A stretch of DNA of 64,000 bases from Paenibacillus hemerocallicola (GCF_006265175.1 NZ_VDCQ01000050.1:1-64000); one strand, 5' to 3'. Counted from the stretch's first letter, positions 35,531-44,624 are shown. The notes: generated by a model not told the origin, from the letters alone. Numbers and translations are program-made.

Positions 35531-36736
35531 TCAAATGTCCAGGCTGTCCGCTTCCAGCAGCGGAACGCGCTTGTGCGATACCATATCGAGCAGCCTTTTG
35601 CCGTCCTTGAAGCCTACGCCGCTGATGACGCATACGGCCCGCTCCGACTCCATGCCGCCCTTTTCCTTCGCGGCCCGGATCAGTCCGGCCAATGCGGTCG
35701 CCGCGGCCGGCTCGCAGAAAATGCCTTCCTCCTCGGCCAGCAGACGCTGCGCCTCCCAAATCTCCTCGTCGTCCACCGCAAGAGCGGAGCCGTCCCCCCG
35801 CGCCATAATGGCAAGCGCTACGGAACCGTCCGGAGGATTCGGCACTTGCAGACCGGATATTTGCGACGTCGACGGACCCGGGGAAGGAACGCGCTCCCCG
35901 GCCGCAAACGCCCTTACGATATTCGAGCAGCCGGCGGATTGGACGGCGACCATATGCGGCTTGTGCGGGATTGCCCCGATTTGGCTCAGCTCCTCGAACC
36001 CTTTCCAAATGCCTACGTACAAGCCGGCTCCGCCCGCAGGGGAATAAACGGTTGTCGGCGCGCCCGGGAGCTGTTCGACCAGCTCGAACGAAATCGTCTT
36101 GACCCCCTCCATCGCGTATGGATTGTATCGGAAAGCAGTGATAGTCGATTCCCAATCGTACTCCCTAACCGCTTCCATGATGCGGGAGAATACGCGGTCG
36201 CCGACCTCCGCGTACGTACCGAAGCCCTTCACCTTGCGTACGATCGCACCGTATGCAAGCACCTGGGCAAGTTTCGCTTCGGCCATATGCTCCAGCACGA
36301 ACAAATGATAAGGGATCCCCGCACCGGCCGCATAGGCTGCAAAGGCGGCGCCCGCATTGCCGGAGGTCGTTCCGACACAAGCGGCGCGACCGCTCGCGAG
36401 CGCCCATGAAACGCCGATCGCCGCGATCCGGTCCTTGTACGATCCTGTCGGGTTGCCGCCCTCCAGCTTGAAATACAGCTCCCCTATCTTTAGCCGCTTG
36501 GCGATTCTCCGGCTCGGAACAAGCGGCGTGGAGCCTTCTCCCAAATAAAGCCGGCACGGCTCGGGAATATCGGGCAGCAGCCGGCGGTATTTCCACAAAC
36601 CCGACTGCGAATCGTCCTTTATGGAATCCGGGCTGACGCCTTCGTAACGGAGCATGATTGTGCCCCCGCAATCGGGGCATGCGTACGAGCGGGTATCGAT
36701 CACGGTTCGACCGCAGTCCCAGCAAGCAGCTTCCAT
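35531..36736 (-). CDS. Threonine-synthase-like PLP enzyme
   Basis: A 401-residue fold-type II PLP enzyme. An N-terminal zinc ribbon (CWDCG...CPDCG, residues 5-24) precedes the PLP lysine in NPTGSYKDR (about 101) and the phosphate-binding SGNAGAA. Closest in layout to threonine synthase, but it heads a catabolic operon with no other amino-acid biosynthesis gene and lies behind a TGGTCAGACCA operator, so it may instead be an ammonia-lyase or beta-eliminase. ATG with AGAGGTG upstream. Confidence 0.85.
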   Translation of the reverse strand: MEAACWDCGRTVIDTRSYACPDCGGTIMLRYEGVSPDSIKDDSQSGLWKYRRLLPDIPEPCRLYLGEGSTPLVPSRRIAKRLKIGELYFKLEGGNPTGSYKDRIAAIGVSWALASGRAACVGTTSGNAGAAFAAYAAGAGIPYHLFVLEHMAEAKLAQVLAYGAIVRKVKGFGTYAEVGDRVFSRIMEAVREYDWESTITAFRYNPYAMEGVKTISFELVEQLPGAPTTVYSPAGGAGLYVGIWKGFEELSQIGAIPHKPHMVAVQSAGCSNIVRAFAAGERVPSPGPSTSQISGLQVPNPPDGSVALAIMARGDGSALAVDDEEIWEAQRLLAEEEGIFCEPAAATALAGLIRAAKEKGGMESERAVCVISGVGFKDGKRLLDMVSHKRVPLLEADSLDI

Positions 36737-36760
36737 CGCTATTCACCTCTTATTCATAGT

Positions 36761-36773
36761 ATGGTCAGACCAT
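36761..36773. promoter_or_regulatory. FadR-type operator before the six-gene operon
   Basis: ATGGTCAGACCAT, a perfect palindrome around one base, 25 bp upstream of the PLP-enzyme start. It matches the TGGTNNGACCA form used by FadR-subfamily GntR regulators. TACTAT just downstream on the minus strand could be the -10, so binding would block transcription. Confidence 0.8.
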
Positions 36774-36854
36774 TAAATAATGGAGAGAGCGCTCTCCTCG
36801 CAACGCGGATTGCGCCATCGGCGTTCGAACGGACCATCTGCAGCTTCCTTAAGC

Positions 36855-37529
36855 TTACATATACCGCTTCAGAACGTTCAGGTGAATTTCCATTTCCCGC
36901 TTCGCGCTCTCCACATCTTTCTCTCTGATCGCTCGAATCATATTGCTGTGCTCGATCAACGACTTCTTCGAATCCTCCGCTTTGCCGAGATGCTTCTTCC
37001 GGATGGTCGAGAAGAAATCGGTCAGCACTTCGCTGAGCTCGTAAAACGTTTCGTTGCCGGTTGCCCGGAATAAGGCACGGTGGAATTTCAAGTCTTCCTC
37101 GATCGGTGTTTCGCCCTTGGCGATCATGGCGCCCATCGCCCGGTTGCAGCTTTCCATTTGCTCGATCGCTTCCAGATCGTACCGCTCGATCGCCATCTCC
37201 AGGGCGCCCAGCTCCAACACGCGGCGTGTCGCGAGGAGCTCTCTCATTCTGCGGTCGTCCTGCTTCCAGCGGAACGACACTTGATCGAGCACCGGCTTCA
37301 GCGACAAGCTGTCGACATAGATGCCGTCGCCCGTCTTGATTTTGATAATACCGACCGTTTCGAGCGACTTCAATGCCTCCCGTACGACCGTTCGGCTGAC
37401 GCCCAACGAATCTATCAATTGCTTCTCGGACGGAAGCTTGTCTCCCGCCTTCAAATCGTTGTCGAGAATATAGCCTTTGACCCGCTCGCTCACGATATGG
37501 GACAAATTCATCTTCTCCGGAATTTCCAA
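36855..37529 (-). CDS. FadR-type GntR regulator (A)
   Basis: A 224-residue GntR regulator of the FadR/FCD subgroup. The winged helix (about 7-75) contains AGDKLPSEKQLIDSLGVSRT and VVREALKSLETVGIIKIKTG; the C-terminal helical FCD domain has metal-site positions in EDLKFHRALF (Asp/His). The start is TTG at 37529 with AGGAGG 9 nt upstream; the in-frame ATG at 37589 lacks a site. It reads toward the six-gene operon and has its own operator at 37621. Confidence 0.88.
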   Translation of the reverse strand: MEIPEKMNLSHIVSERVKGYILDNDLKAGDKLPSEKQLIDSLGVSRTVVREALKSLETVGIIKIKTGDGIYVDSLSLKPVLDQVSFRWKQDDRRMRELLATRRVLELGALEMAIERYDLEAIEQMESCNRAMGAMIAKGETPIEEDLKFHRALFRATGNETFYELSEVLTDFFSTIRKKHLGKAEDSKKSLIEHSNMIRAIREKDVESAKREMEIHLNVLKRYM

Positions 37530-37620
37530 ATCGCTCCGCCTCCTTGTTAGGTCATCTGTCGTAGTTGCAGCAATCGACGGTTCTTTCATTTCATTTCGCC
37601 TGACCTGTAGGAGTTTAGGG

Positions 37621-37633
37621 ATGGTTAGACCAT
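37621..37633. promoter_or_regulatory. FadR-type operator before regulator A
   Basis: ATGGTTAGACCAT, about 92 bp upstream of the regulator A start codon. It is the same palindrome family as the sites at 36761, 37779, 62194 and 62257. Confidence 0.75.
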
Positions 37634-37778
37634 AGTACCTTAATCACTTACTACTATAGGAGCGATCCTCGCCCTTTGTCAACTAGTTTTTGGCTGCGGC
37701 TCGATGGACGGAAGCAATAGCGCGGCACGGCGGCACGGCGTTGACACGGCGCGTAAAAGAGAATACGATGGAACATGG

Positions 37779-37789
37779 TGGTCTGACCA
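37779..37789. promoter_or_regulatory. FadR-type operator before regulator B
   Basis: TGGTCTGACCA, about 64 bp upstream of the regulator B start codon and within the 323-bp region between the two divergent FadR genes. Confidence 0.78.
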
Positions 37790-37852
37790 ATTTCGATTGA
37801 TCGCGCAGATGCAATCTGACTATGGCCACGGGATAAGGAGTCGTACAAGCCG

Positions 37853-38527
37853 ATGAAGCCGATTGAAAAAGCGGAGCGCTATACGCTCAGCAAGCTTGTA
37901 GTCCAAAACTTGAAGCAATACATGATCCAGCATAACATGACCCCGGGCGAGAAGCTGCCGGCCGAGCGGGAGCTGTCGCAAATTATGAATGTAAGCCGGG
38001 CCATATTGCGCGAAGCGCTCCGATCGCTGGAAAGCTCGGGCATATTGGAAATCCGCCACGGCGAAGGGGCATTTATATCCGCCAACAGCCTGAGCCCGCT
38101 GCTCGAGCAGCTGTCGTTCGCAGCGAGCATGTCGGGTACGGACGGCGGGGAGCTGCTCGAGATCCGGTATATGCTCGAAGCGGCGGCTATCGACGAAGTG
38201 ATCAGGCGCGATGGGGCGTTCCCGCTTGAAGAGCTGGAACGGTTCCGCTCGGCGGCGGCGGCCGCAAAGCCCGGCGACCTGCAAGCGCAAGCCTCCGAAG
38301 CGGACGCGCAGTTTCATCTCGCCGTCGTCCGGTCGTTGCGCAACGATTCGCTGACCTCGCTGGCGGAGCTGTTTATCCGCCAAGCCGCCGCGAAGAGGCA
38401 GGATCATTCGGATACGGCGCGTGTCGCCAATGATCACGAACACTATATGCTGGCTCTAGGCGCTGCCGATGCCGAATCGGCGAAGCGCGTCTTGCGCGAG
38501 CATCTGGGATTTAAGCCCGCTTACTGA
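37853..38527 (+). CDS. FadR-type GntR regulator (B)
   Basis: A 224-residue paralogue of regulator A, on the other strand. The winged helix includes TPGEKLPAERELSQIMNVSR and ILREALRSLESSGILEIRHG; the FCD domain follows, with EADAQFHLAVV supplying the likely metal ligands. AAGGAG lies about 12 nt before the ATG, a rather long gap. Two similar regulators sharing one control region suggest cross-control or two effectors for one pathway. Confidence 0.88.
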   Translation: MKPIEKAERYTLSKLVVQNLKQYMIQHNMTPGEKLPAERELSQIMNVSRAILREALRSLESSGILEIRHGEGAFISANSLSPLLEQLSFAASMSGTDGGELLEIRYMLEAAAIDEVIRRDGAFPLEELERFRSAAAAAKPGDLQAQASEADAQFHLAVVRSLRNDSLTSLAELFIRQAAAKRQDHSDTARVANDHEHYMLALGAADAESAKRVLREHLGFKPAY

Positions 38528-38659
38528 ATCGATCGATCACCCAGACGCAACAATCCGTTTTGGGCTCGTATTTCGAACGCAAACTTGTGTCAATAGGCTT
38601 TCGCATACATACATTGGAAATGTGCAATCATGTATACAGCGAAAGGAAGTTCGACAACC

Positions 38660-39103
38660 ATGTGGGTATATATTCCGGCACAATATGTGCAAGTACCGGA
38701 CGATGATCGTTCTATGGGGTTTCCTCCCTCCGGGCAGGGCGGTATCGGCGGACCCGGAGGCTTCGGCGGGCCAGGAGGTTTCGGCGGGCCAGGCGGCATT
38801 GGCGGACCGGGCGGCTTCGGCGGGCCGAGTGGCCCAGGCGGCTTCGGCGGCGATCAGGCCCCGATGTCCGCTCCGCCGGCGCAAATTCCGCCCAAACCGC
38901 TTGCCGGGACTTACGCACTCGACCCGGGCGCCATTAATCGATGCAGATTTAGATTCACGTACATTTGGCAAACGAACGGCGACTCGTATTGGATGTTCCT
39001 CACGTTCGTAGGCCCCCAATCGATCGGCGGCTGGCGTTGGAACGGGTTTTTCTGGATGAGATTCTCCATCGACCTGAGATTCGTGGCTGCCTCCTCCTGC
39101 TGA
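38660..39103 (+). CDS. Glycine-rich protein with GGPGGFGGPGG tract
   Basis: A 147-residue protein. A short N-terminus (MWVYIPAQYVQVPDDD) is followed by a tract of GGPGGFGGPGG-type repeats (about 25-65), then a Trp/Phe-rich C-terminal domain (FRFTYIWQTNGDSYWMFLTF). No signal peptide is visible. AAAGGAAG lies about 10 nt before the ATG at 38660. I do not recognise a characterised family; the layout suggests a flexible Gly/Pro linker in front of a small hydrophobic beta domain, perhaps a spore- or surface-associated structural protein. Confidence 0.6.
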   Translation: MWVYIPAQYVQVPDDDRSMGFPPSGQGGIGGPGGFGGPGGFGGPGGIGGPGGFGGPSGPGGFGGDQAPMSAPPAQIPPKPLAGTYALDPGAINRCRFRFTYIWQTNGDSYWMFLTFVGPQSIGGWRWNGFFWMRFSIDLRFVAASSC

Positions 39104-39358
39104 TAAAGAGCGGAAGTTGAGGCGATCACGGAACGAAATAGCGCTATTTGCCAGTCCGGGATTTCCGGAAGTCGAAAGGGCAGCGACCTTGATGTCGCTG
39201 TCCTTTTCGTTTTGGATCCAGCCCATAGCCGCCCCGTCCAACGGGGAAAAAACGGCTAAAGGCAAATGCTCCATAGACGGAACGTACGTTCTGTCATATA
39301 ATGGATGAACATCTGGATAATTCAGGAATTTATTATATTCGGGAAGCGAGGGTTCGGT

Positions 39359-40498
39359 ATGATCCGAGAAACGGAATTGCCGGCAGCTCAAGACGGACGG
39401 ACAGACGCACTACCCGAGCAAGCCGCCTACGATCCGGCAAGATTAGCCGTGCTGGACGAGCATCTGTCGGAGATGATCCGCCAAAACAAGCTGCAGTGCG
39501 GCAGCTATTTGCTCGCGCGAGACGGACGTATTTTTGCGCATCGGGCAATCGGTAAGCTGACCCATCGGGAAGGAAGCCCCGATTTGATGCCGGACAGCAT
39601 CCGCAAGACGTATTCGGTCACCAAATTTTTCACCGCAGTGGCCGTCATGCAGCTGGTCGAGGAAGGCAAGCTGTATTTGGACCAGTCGGTGTCGACCGTG
39701 CTGAAACCGTTCGATACGCCGCTGCACAAGAGCATTACCGTGTTCCACCTGCTCACCCATACGTCGGGCGTGTATCCGGATCCGGGCTGCTTAATGGAGC
39801 CATACCCGACCGCATGGTTCGGAGAGCTCAAAGGATATGACGATTGGATCACCAATGCGATCTCGGGCCCGCTCCTTGGCAAGCCGGGCGAACAATACGC
39901 CTACTCTAGCTGCGGATACGCCATTCTTGGCGAAATCATCGGCAAGGTATCCGGCATTCCGTACGAGCAATTTATCATCCGGCGAATCGTCAAGCCGCTC
40001 GGCATGACGCGTACGTTTTTCGAGGTTCCGGCCCATCTGTACGACGAAGTGTGCGTGACGGACGACTGGCAGACCCAAGAGCTGCAATTCCGCCGGGACA
40101 GCCCGGACATGCCTCCGCCGGCCGGAGGCGGCTTGTTTTCGACGCTAGAGGATATGTGGAAGCTCGGGCAAATGATGCAGAATGGCGGAACGTTCGACAA
40201 CGCTCGCATTCTTAGCCGGAAATCCGTCGAGGCGATGACGAAAAACAAGCTGTCCGGCGTCAAAACCCAAGTATGGGGAAGCGACGTTTCCGATTATGAG
40301 TTCGGCCTCGGCTTGTTCCTGACTACGCCTACGATCGAAACGCCGGGAACTTACGGGCACGAAGGCTTCGGCCGCTGCGGGATCAAGGTCGATCCGGCCG
40401 AGCGGTTCGTCGCCGTATTCATCGTCCCGACCGGCATCCAATGGGCGCCCGAATCGGTCATCGGGACGAAGGCCATCATCTGGTCGGGCTTGCTGTAA
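39359..40498 (+). CDS. Beta-lactamase-fold serine hydrolase (1)
   Basis: A 379-residue class C beta-lactamase/esterase-like protein without a signal peptide. The SxxK nucleophile is in YSVTKFFTAVAV (about 93-96), the second motif Y-S-S is in QYAYSSCGYAILGE, and a C-terminal HEGFGRCG replaces the KTG box. Such cytoplasmic proteins are usually esterases or D-amino-acid peptidases. It has a tandem paralogue 33 nt downstream. The start at 39359 is chosen for GAGGG upstream. Confidence 0.85.
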   Translation: MIRETELPAAQDGRTDALPEQAAYDPARLAVLDEHLSEMIRQNKLQCGSYLLARDGRIFAHRAIGKLTHREGSPDLMPDSIRKTYSVTKFFTAVAVMQLVEEGKLYLDQSVSTVLKPFDTPLHKSITVFHLLTHTSGVYPDPGCLMEPYPTAWFGELKGYDDWITNAISGPLLGKPGEQYAYSSCGYAILGEIIGKVSGIPYEQFIIRRIVKPLGMTRTFFEVPAHLYDEVCVTDDWQTQELQFRRDSPDMPPPAGGGLFSTLEDMWKLGQMMQNGGTFDNARILSRKSVEAMTKNKLSGVKTQVWGSDVSDYEFGLGLFLTTPTIETPGTYGHEGFGRCGIKVDPAERFVAVFIVPTGIQWAPESVIGTKAIIWSGLL

Positions 40499-40531
40499 TC
40501 TCACGAATCGACGACGAAAGAGGGAGTACTC

Positions 40532-41680
40532 ATGGCAATCGAACAGCAGTACATACGTCCCATTCATCCGGGGCCCACTAACGCTAATCCGTCCGAGGTC
40601 GGTTTCGACGGCGGGCGGCTGGACGTGCTGGACCGGCATTTCCTGGACTTGATCGGCAATGGAAAGCTCCAAGCCGCATCGTATTTGTTGGCCCGCCACG
40701 GTAAAATATTCGCCCACAAATCGATGGGCCCGCGGGTTGGATTCGCGGATGGCGGAGACCTGCAGCCCGACTCTCTGCGCAGAATCGCCTCTACGACGAA
40801 AGCGTTTACAGCCGTTGCCATTATGAAGCTCATAGAGGACGGCAAGCTGTACCTCGAGCAGTCCGTATCCTCAATATTGGCGGAATTCGATACGCCAGTG
40901 CATAAATCGATCACCGTGTTTCACCTTCTTACGCATACGTCCGGCATTTGCCCGGATCCCGGCTATTACTTGGAGCCTTACCCGAGAGGCTGGTGGAATG
41001 GCAGCAACGAAGATAATTGGATCAAGGGCGTCCTGTCCGGACCTGTCAGAAGCAAGCCCGGACAATTTTATAACTATTCCAGCTCGGGCTACGGCATTCT
41101 CGGAGAATTGATCGGGCGCGTGACGGGCATGCACTACAACGACTTCGTCCGGCAAACGATCCTCGATCCGCTCGGCATGGAACGAACGTTTTTCGACGTG
41201 CCCGAGGAGCTCCGCGATGAAGTATGTCTCGTCGAGCCCTTCGATGCCGAGCGGCTGACGACAAGCACGAAGCAGCCAGGCAAAATGCCGCGCGCCGGCG
41301 GCGGATTGCATTCGACGCTGCCCGACTTGTGGAAGTTCGGACAGATGCTGCTGGACAAAGGAACGTTCCGCGGCAGCCGCATCGTCAGCCGGAAAACGGT
41401 GGAGGCAATGACCCGCAATCATTTGTTCCGGGTACCCGCTTACGCATGGGGGGTACAAATTCCGTCCAAAAATTACGGGCTCGGGCTCAACCTGTTTCTG
41501 GAGAGAGGCGAGTTGAAGACGCCGGCAACATTTTCCCACGAAGGGGCGGGCCGCTGCGCTCTCCATATCGACCCGATCGAGCAGCTCGTCGCCGTCTACT
41601 TCGTGCCGACCGGGCAAGCCGGATTTTTGCCGGAATCGATCGTTCATCCCGGCAACATTATTTGGTCGGGCTTGAATTGA
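40532..41680 (+). CDS. Beta-lactamase-fold serine hydrolase (2)
   Basis: A 382-residue tandem paralogue of the preceding gene, with the same motifs: SxxK in ASTTKAFTAVAI, Y-S-S in FYNYSSSGYGILGE and HEGAGRCALHID. Shared stretches such as FDTPxHKSITVFHLLTHTSG show that the pair arose by duplication. AGAGGGAG precedes the ATG. It is followed after 1 nt by a truncated ABC permease fragment, so the original operon continued into a transporter. Confidence 0.85.
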   Translation: MAIEQQYIRPIHPGPTNANPSEVGFDGGRLDVLDRHFLDLIGNGKLQAASYLLARHGKIFAHKSMGPRVGFADGGDLQPDSLRRIASTTKAFTAVAIMKLIEDGKLYLEQSVSSILAEFDTPVHKSITVFHLLTHTSGICPDPGYYLEPYPRGWWNGSNEDNWIKGVLSGPVRSKPGQFYNYSSSGYGILGELIGRVTGMHYNDFVRQTILDPLGMERTFFDVPEELRDEVCLVEPFDAERLTTSTKQPGKMPRAGGGLHSTLPDLWKFGQMLLDKGTFRGSRIVSRKTVEAMTRNHLFRVPAYAWGVQIPSKNYGLGLNLFLERGELKTPATFSHEGAGRCALHIDPIEQLVAVYFVPTGQAGFLPESIVHPGNIIWSGLN

Positions 41681-41681
41681 C

Positions 41682-41777
41682 ATGCTGCGGGTATTGAAAT
41701 CCGTCGCTTTCGTCACTTACAAGGAGTGGGCCGCCTATCGATCGCATATGGCCGTTTCCCTCTTCGTAGGACCCGTC
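41682..41777 (+). pseudogene. ABC-2 type permease, 5' fragment
   Basis: The frame starts MLRVLKSVAFVTYKEWAAYR SHMAVSLFVGPV, the typical N-terminus of ABC-2 family permeases (first cytoplasmic stretch and first membrane segment). After about 32 codons the similarity stops and the sequence changes into the 3' end of a different gene. It is therefore the stump left by a deletion. Confidence 0.7.
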
Positions 41778-42051
41778 CTCTCGTCAGTGAATACGGCGGA
41801 ATCGCCTTCAAGAAAACGTCGGCGGAAGGATGGGGCTATTCCGGCGCGAAGGACGAAGCCGATTTCGTCCAACGGCTCGCCGACAACACCCGCTGCTGCA
41901 CAGCCCCGTCGTAAAAGGCTTCTGCTATACGCAGCTGACCGAAGTGGAGCAGGAGATGAACGGACTGATGACATATGACCGCAAGCCGAAGCTCCCGTTC
42001 GACATCATCAAGCAAATCAATAACGGAAAGCTGCCGGAGCTTCCTTCTTGA
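41778..42051 (+). pseudogene. Glycoside hydrolase family 2, 3' fragment
   Basis: The reading SEYGGIAFKKTSAEGWGYSG AKDEADFVQRLADN is followed, after a one-base frame change near 41890, by LLHSPVVKGFCYTQLTEVEQ EMNGLMTYDRKPKLPFDIIK. This is the C-terminal end of the GH2 catalytic barrel seen in beta-galactosidase-like enzymes (GFCYTQLxDVEQExNGL). The 5' part is missing and the frame is broken, so it is a relic. Confidence 0.8.
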
Positions 42052-42177
42052 AATCGCATCCTGCGGAAACGGCCTTCGCGATCATGTCGCGGAGGCCGAA
42101 ATCGTAGCAGCGTATGCGAGTAATTCAGTTCGTTATTGGCCCCTTGGCCCTCTTTGAGACGGCTCCATTCAACGATG

Positions 42178-43665
42178 TTATTTACCCTCGATCTTGACGA
42201 GCTTGCCCGGCTCCAGCGAGTGGCCGGATCCGCTTTTCGAATCGGTCCCCGCAGTCCTTATGTACACCCTGTTCTCGTAATAGCCTGTCGCGGCGACGAC
42301 CTGGAGCAGCTTTAGCGGCCAATCTCCTCCCCACGCATAGCCATTCCTGCGTTCCTCCTCGATTTCAGGCAAAGTGCGCTTGATCGCGCCGTCCCGTCCG
42401 GAAAAAATCGGCAAATTCGTGCCGATTTCGTAAAATCTGTACCAGGTCGAGCTGTTCGGAGCGGCAACGAAGTCGGAGCCTTTGGGCGTTTTCGTATCAT
42501 ACTTCATCTCTTTGACTCGCGCCATCTCCAGCCAGTTCAACGCTCCCAGAACGGCATCGTTCACTTCCTTCGACGGATTCGGAATCGCCATCAAATATTG
42601 GACGACCGCCACCGATTCGGCGCTGGAAATCGACGGATGCTCGTAAGGCCGTCCGCCGACCGGCTCGTAAGTGATCGGGTCGTGCTGCGCTCCCCAAGCC
42701 GTCAACTTTCCGTCGACCTTTATTTGCGATTTCAATATATAGTCGAGTCCGCGCTCGAGCGATTGCTCCACACGGCTTCTCACCTTATCGTCAATAATGT
42801 CGTTGTCGAACGGGTAGCTTCTGTCGGCGACGATACGCAGCACCTCCATGACCCGAGTCATCGCGTAGTCGTTATAGGTCACGTTATCGGAATAATTCCC
42901 TCTCGCCGGATACACTTGCGGCCACCCGCCGGCGGGAACTTGCATCGTCAGCAAAAACTCGATCGCCTTCCGCGCGGATTGCTTGTACCGGTCGTCCTTC
43001 GTCTCGTCGTACAGGATCGCCATGAATATCATCTCGTTTGTCGTAGCGCCGTTATCGATCGTGCCGATCTCTTCGCCGGATTTGGTCTTCAGCTCCGTGC
43101 GACTCTCCTTGCCGTCCCAAGGCCGGGCGTACGCCGCACCCATGTTCTTGTACCAGCCGCCGCGATCCAGCTGCCAAGTGAGCAGACTGTCGGCCAGAGC
43201 GATGTCTTTCGCACGTACGCCCGTATAATAGCTTGCCGTCAGCAGCTTGATCGTTTTCGGATCGCGGTTTTTCGCGACGACCAAGGTTCCATCCGGATTT
43301 AGCGCTTCCTTGATTTCTAGCGTGGCGACGGTCTGTTTCTTCTCATTGGTTTTCGTCTCTACGCTGTTTACATTCAAGTATCGGTTCAGCTTCGGGTCGA
43401 GCTCCTTCCACGTCCCCGTCGGCGCCACCAATTTCAGATCGTCCGGAACAAACGGCTCCAACTCCGTGCTAAATGTCACTTCCACCTTGTTCGCGCCGAC
43501 CGCCTCCGCTTTTAAGATAAACGGAATACAAGGGTCCCCGCACCCCGCGCGCTCTCCCTTATCGTCCGATGCGGCTCTCATAACCGACAAGATAGTCGAG
43601 AGCAGCGCGACTAAAACAACGAATCCGATAACGGCCGACTTTTTGCGGCCATCATGCTTTGCCAT
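42178..43665 (-). CDS. pelA: Pectate lyase family 10 (PelA-type)
   Basis: A 495-residue exported enzyme. An N-terminal membrane or signal segment (AVIGFVVLVALLSTILSVMR) is followed by a small beta domain with a Big-like profile (about 40-130), then the PL10 alpha/alpha barrel: WQLDRGGWYKNM, GTIDNGATTNEMIF, GGWPQVYPARG and NVTYNDYAMTRVMEVL. PL10 enzymes cut polygalacturonate by Ca-dependent beta-elimination. The ATG at 43665 is used; the upstream part of the frame is an artefact. It follows a rhamnogalacturonan acetylesterase gene by 52 nt, forming a pectin unit. Confidence 0.88.
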   Translation of the reverse strand: MAKHDGRKKSAVIGFVVLVALLSTILSVMRAASDDKGERAGCGDPCIPFILKAEAVGANKVEVTFSTELEPFVPDDLKLVAPTGTWKELDPKLNRYLNVNSVETKTNEKKQTVATLEIKEALNPDGTLVVAKNRDPKTIKLLTASYYTGVRAKDIALADSLLTWQLDRGGWYKNMGAAYARPWDGKESRTELKTKSGEEIGTIDNGATTNEMIFMAILYDETKDDRYKQSARKAIEFLLTMQVPAGGWPQVYPARGNYSDNVTYNDYAMTRVMEVLRIVADRSYPFDNDIIDDKVRSRVEQSLERGLDYILKSQIKVDGKLTAWGAQHDPITYEPVGGRPYEHPSISSAESVAVVQYLMAIPNPSKEVNDAVLGALNWLEMARVKEMKYDTKTPKGSDFVAAPNSSTWYRFYEIGTNLPIFSGRDGAIKRTLPEIEEERRNGYAWGGDWPLKLLQVVAATGYYENRVYIRTAGTDSKSGSGHSLEPGKLVKIEGK

Positions 43666-43717
43666 TCCTTTCACCGGAAGCCCTCCGATCGAGCGTAAGT
43701 ACCGGCGCGCCGCCGGC

Positions 43718-44494
43718 TCATTTGGTCTGTAAATAGGCCGCAAGCGGCAGATTGGTTTCCCGTATTCCATGAACGACCAGCTTGGCCATCTCGGTAGCGC
43801 CGTACTCGTTAAAATGGGTGTTGTCCTTCGACCCTTCCGGATAGTTGGCGTTTTCCCCCGGCGCAAGCCACAGGAACAGCTTCTTCGTCGGCTCGTCGCC
43901 AAGCTGCTCGAACAGCTTCTTGCTGCTCTGATGCAGATCGATGACCGGCACATTCATTTCTTTGCCGAGCTGGATCATCGCGGCGGGATAGGCGCCATGC
44001 GTCATCGCAAGCGTGCCGTTGGCGTTGAAATTCCTTCGATTCATCGGGGTTACGAGAACGGGAATCGCCCCCCTCTCCCTCGCACCCTCTATATATTGCT
44101 TCAAATAGGACTTGTAGGTCGTATAAGGATCCGTATGGCGCTCCTTATCGGTCTTCTCGTCGTTATGCCCGAACTGGATCAACAAATAGTCGCCCTTCTT
44201 GATTTCGTCCCATACGGGCTGCATCTTCCCTTCATCCATAAAGCTTTTGGAGCTCCTGCCCGATTCCGCCGCATTCCGAATCGTTGCCCGATCGGTGAAC
44301 GAAGCGCCGATAAACTGCCCCCACCCTGCCAACGGAGCTCTATTGGCCGGATAGGTCGCAACCGTGGAGTCTCCCGCCAAAAATACGGTTATATGCGGCA
44401 TTGCTGGAGTATCACCGCCTTTCGTCCCGCATGCGCCCGACAGCAGGGATAATACGAGGATAACGAATACGGCAATGCCTTTTCTGCGCAGCAT
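43718..44494 (-). CDS. Rhamnogalacturonan acetylesterase-like lipoprotein (CE12)
   Basis: A 258-residue SGNH/GDSL hydrolase with a lipoprotein signal (LLSGAC, Cys near 22). Block I is FLAGDSTVATYP (Ser nucleophile), block III is IQFGHNDEKTD and block V is DNTHFNEYGA with the catalytic Asp/His. This is the CE12 layout of enzymes that remove acetyl groups from rhamnogalacturonan, opening it for lyases such as the PL10 enzyme encoded next. Two AGAATACGTnTnCT palindromes lie upstream. Confidence 0.88.
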   Translation of the reverse strand: MLRRKGIAVFVILVLSLLSGACGTKGGDTPAMPHITVFLAGDSTVATYPANRAPLAGWGQFIGASFTDRATIRNAAESGRSSKSFMDEGKMQPVWDEIKKGDYLLIQFGHNDEKTDKERHTDPYTTYKSYLKQYIEGARERGAIPVLVTPMNRRNFNANGTLAMTHGAYPAAMIQLGKEMNVPVIDLHQSSKKLFEQLGDEPTKKLFLWLAPGENANYPEGSKDNTHFNEYGATEMAKLVVHGIRETNLPLAAYLQTK

Positions 44495-44567
44495 ACTTGA
44501 CCCCCCAGCAGCAGAGCTTCTCGTTTATGAACAAAATCTCGAACAATCACCGAACTGCCTCCATTAG

Positions 44568-44581
44568 AGAATACGTTTTCT
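44568..44581. promoter_or_regulatory. Candidate operator 1 of the pectin unit
   Basis: AGAATACGTTTTCT, a near-palindrome repeated in inverse orientation at 44625-44638. It lies 74 bp upstream of the acetylesterase start. The regulator is unknown. Confidence 0.5.
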
Positions 44582-44624
44582 TTAATATATTATCTAATAT
44601 TAAAAAGAATTCATTTATTATTTT

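Noticed and set aside
42178-43953. 591-codon frame for the pectate lyase
   Set aside because: The first 96 codons are Arg/Ser-rich, overlap the upstream acetylesterase gene and have no ribosome site; the real start is the ATG at 43665.
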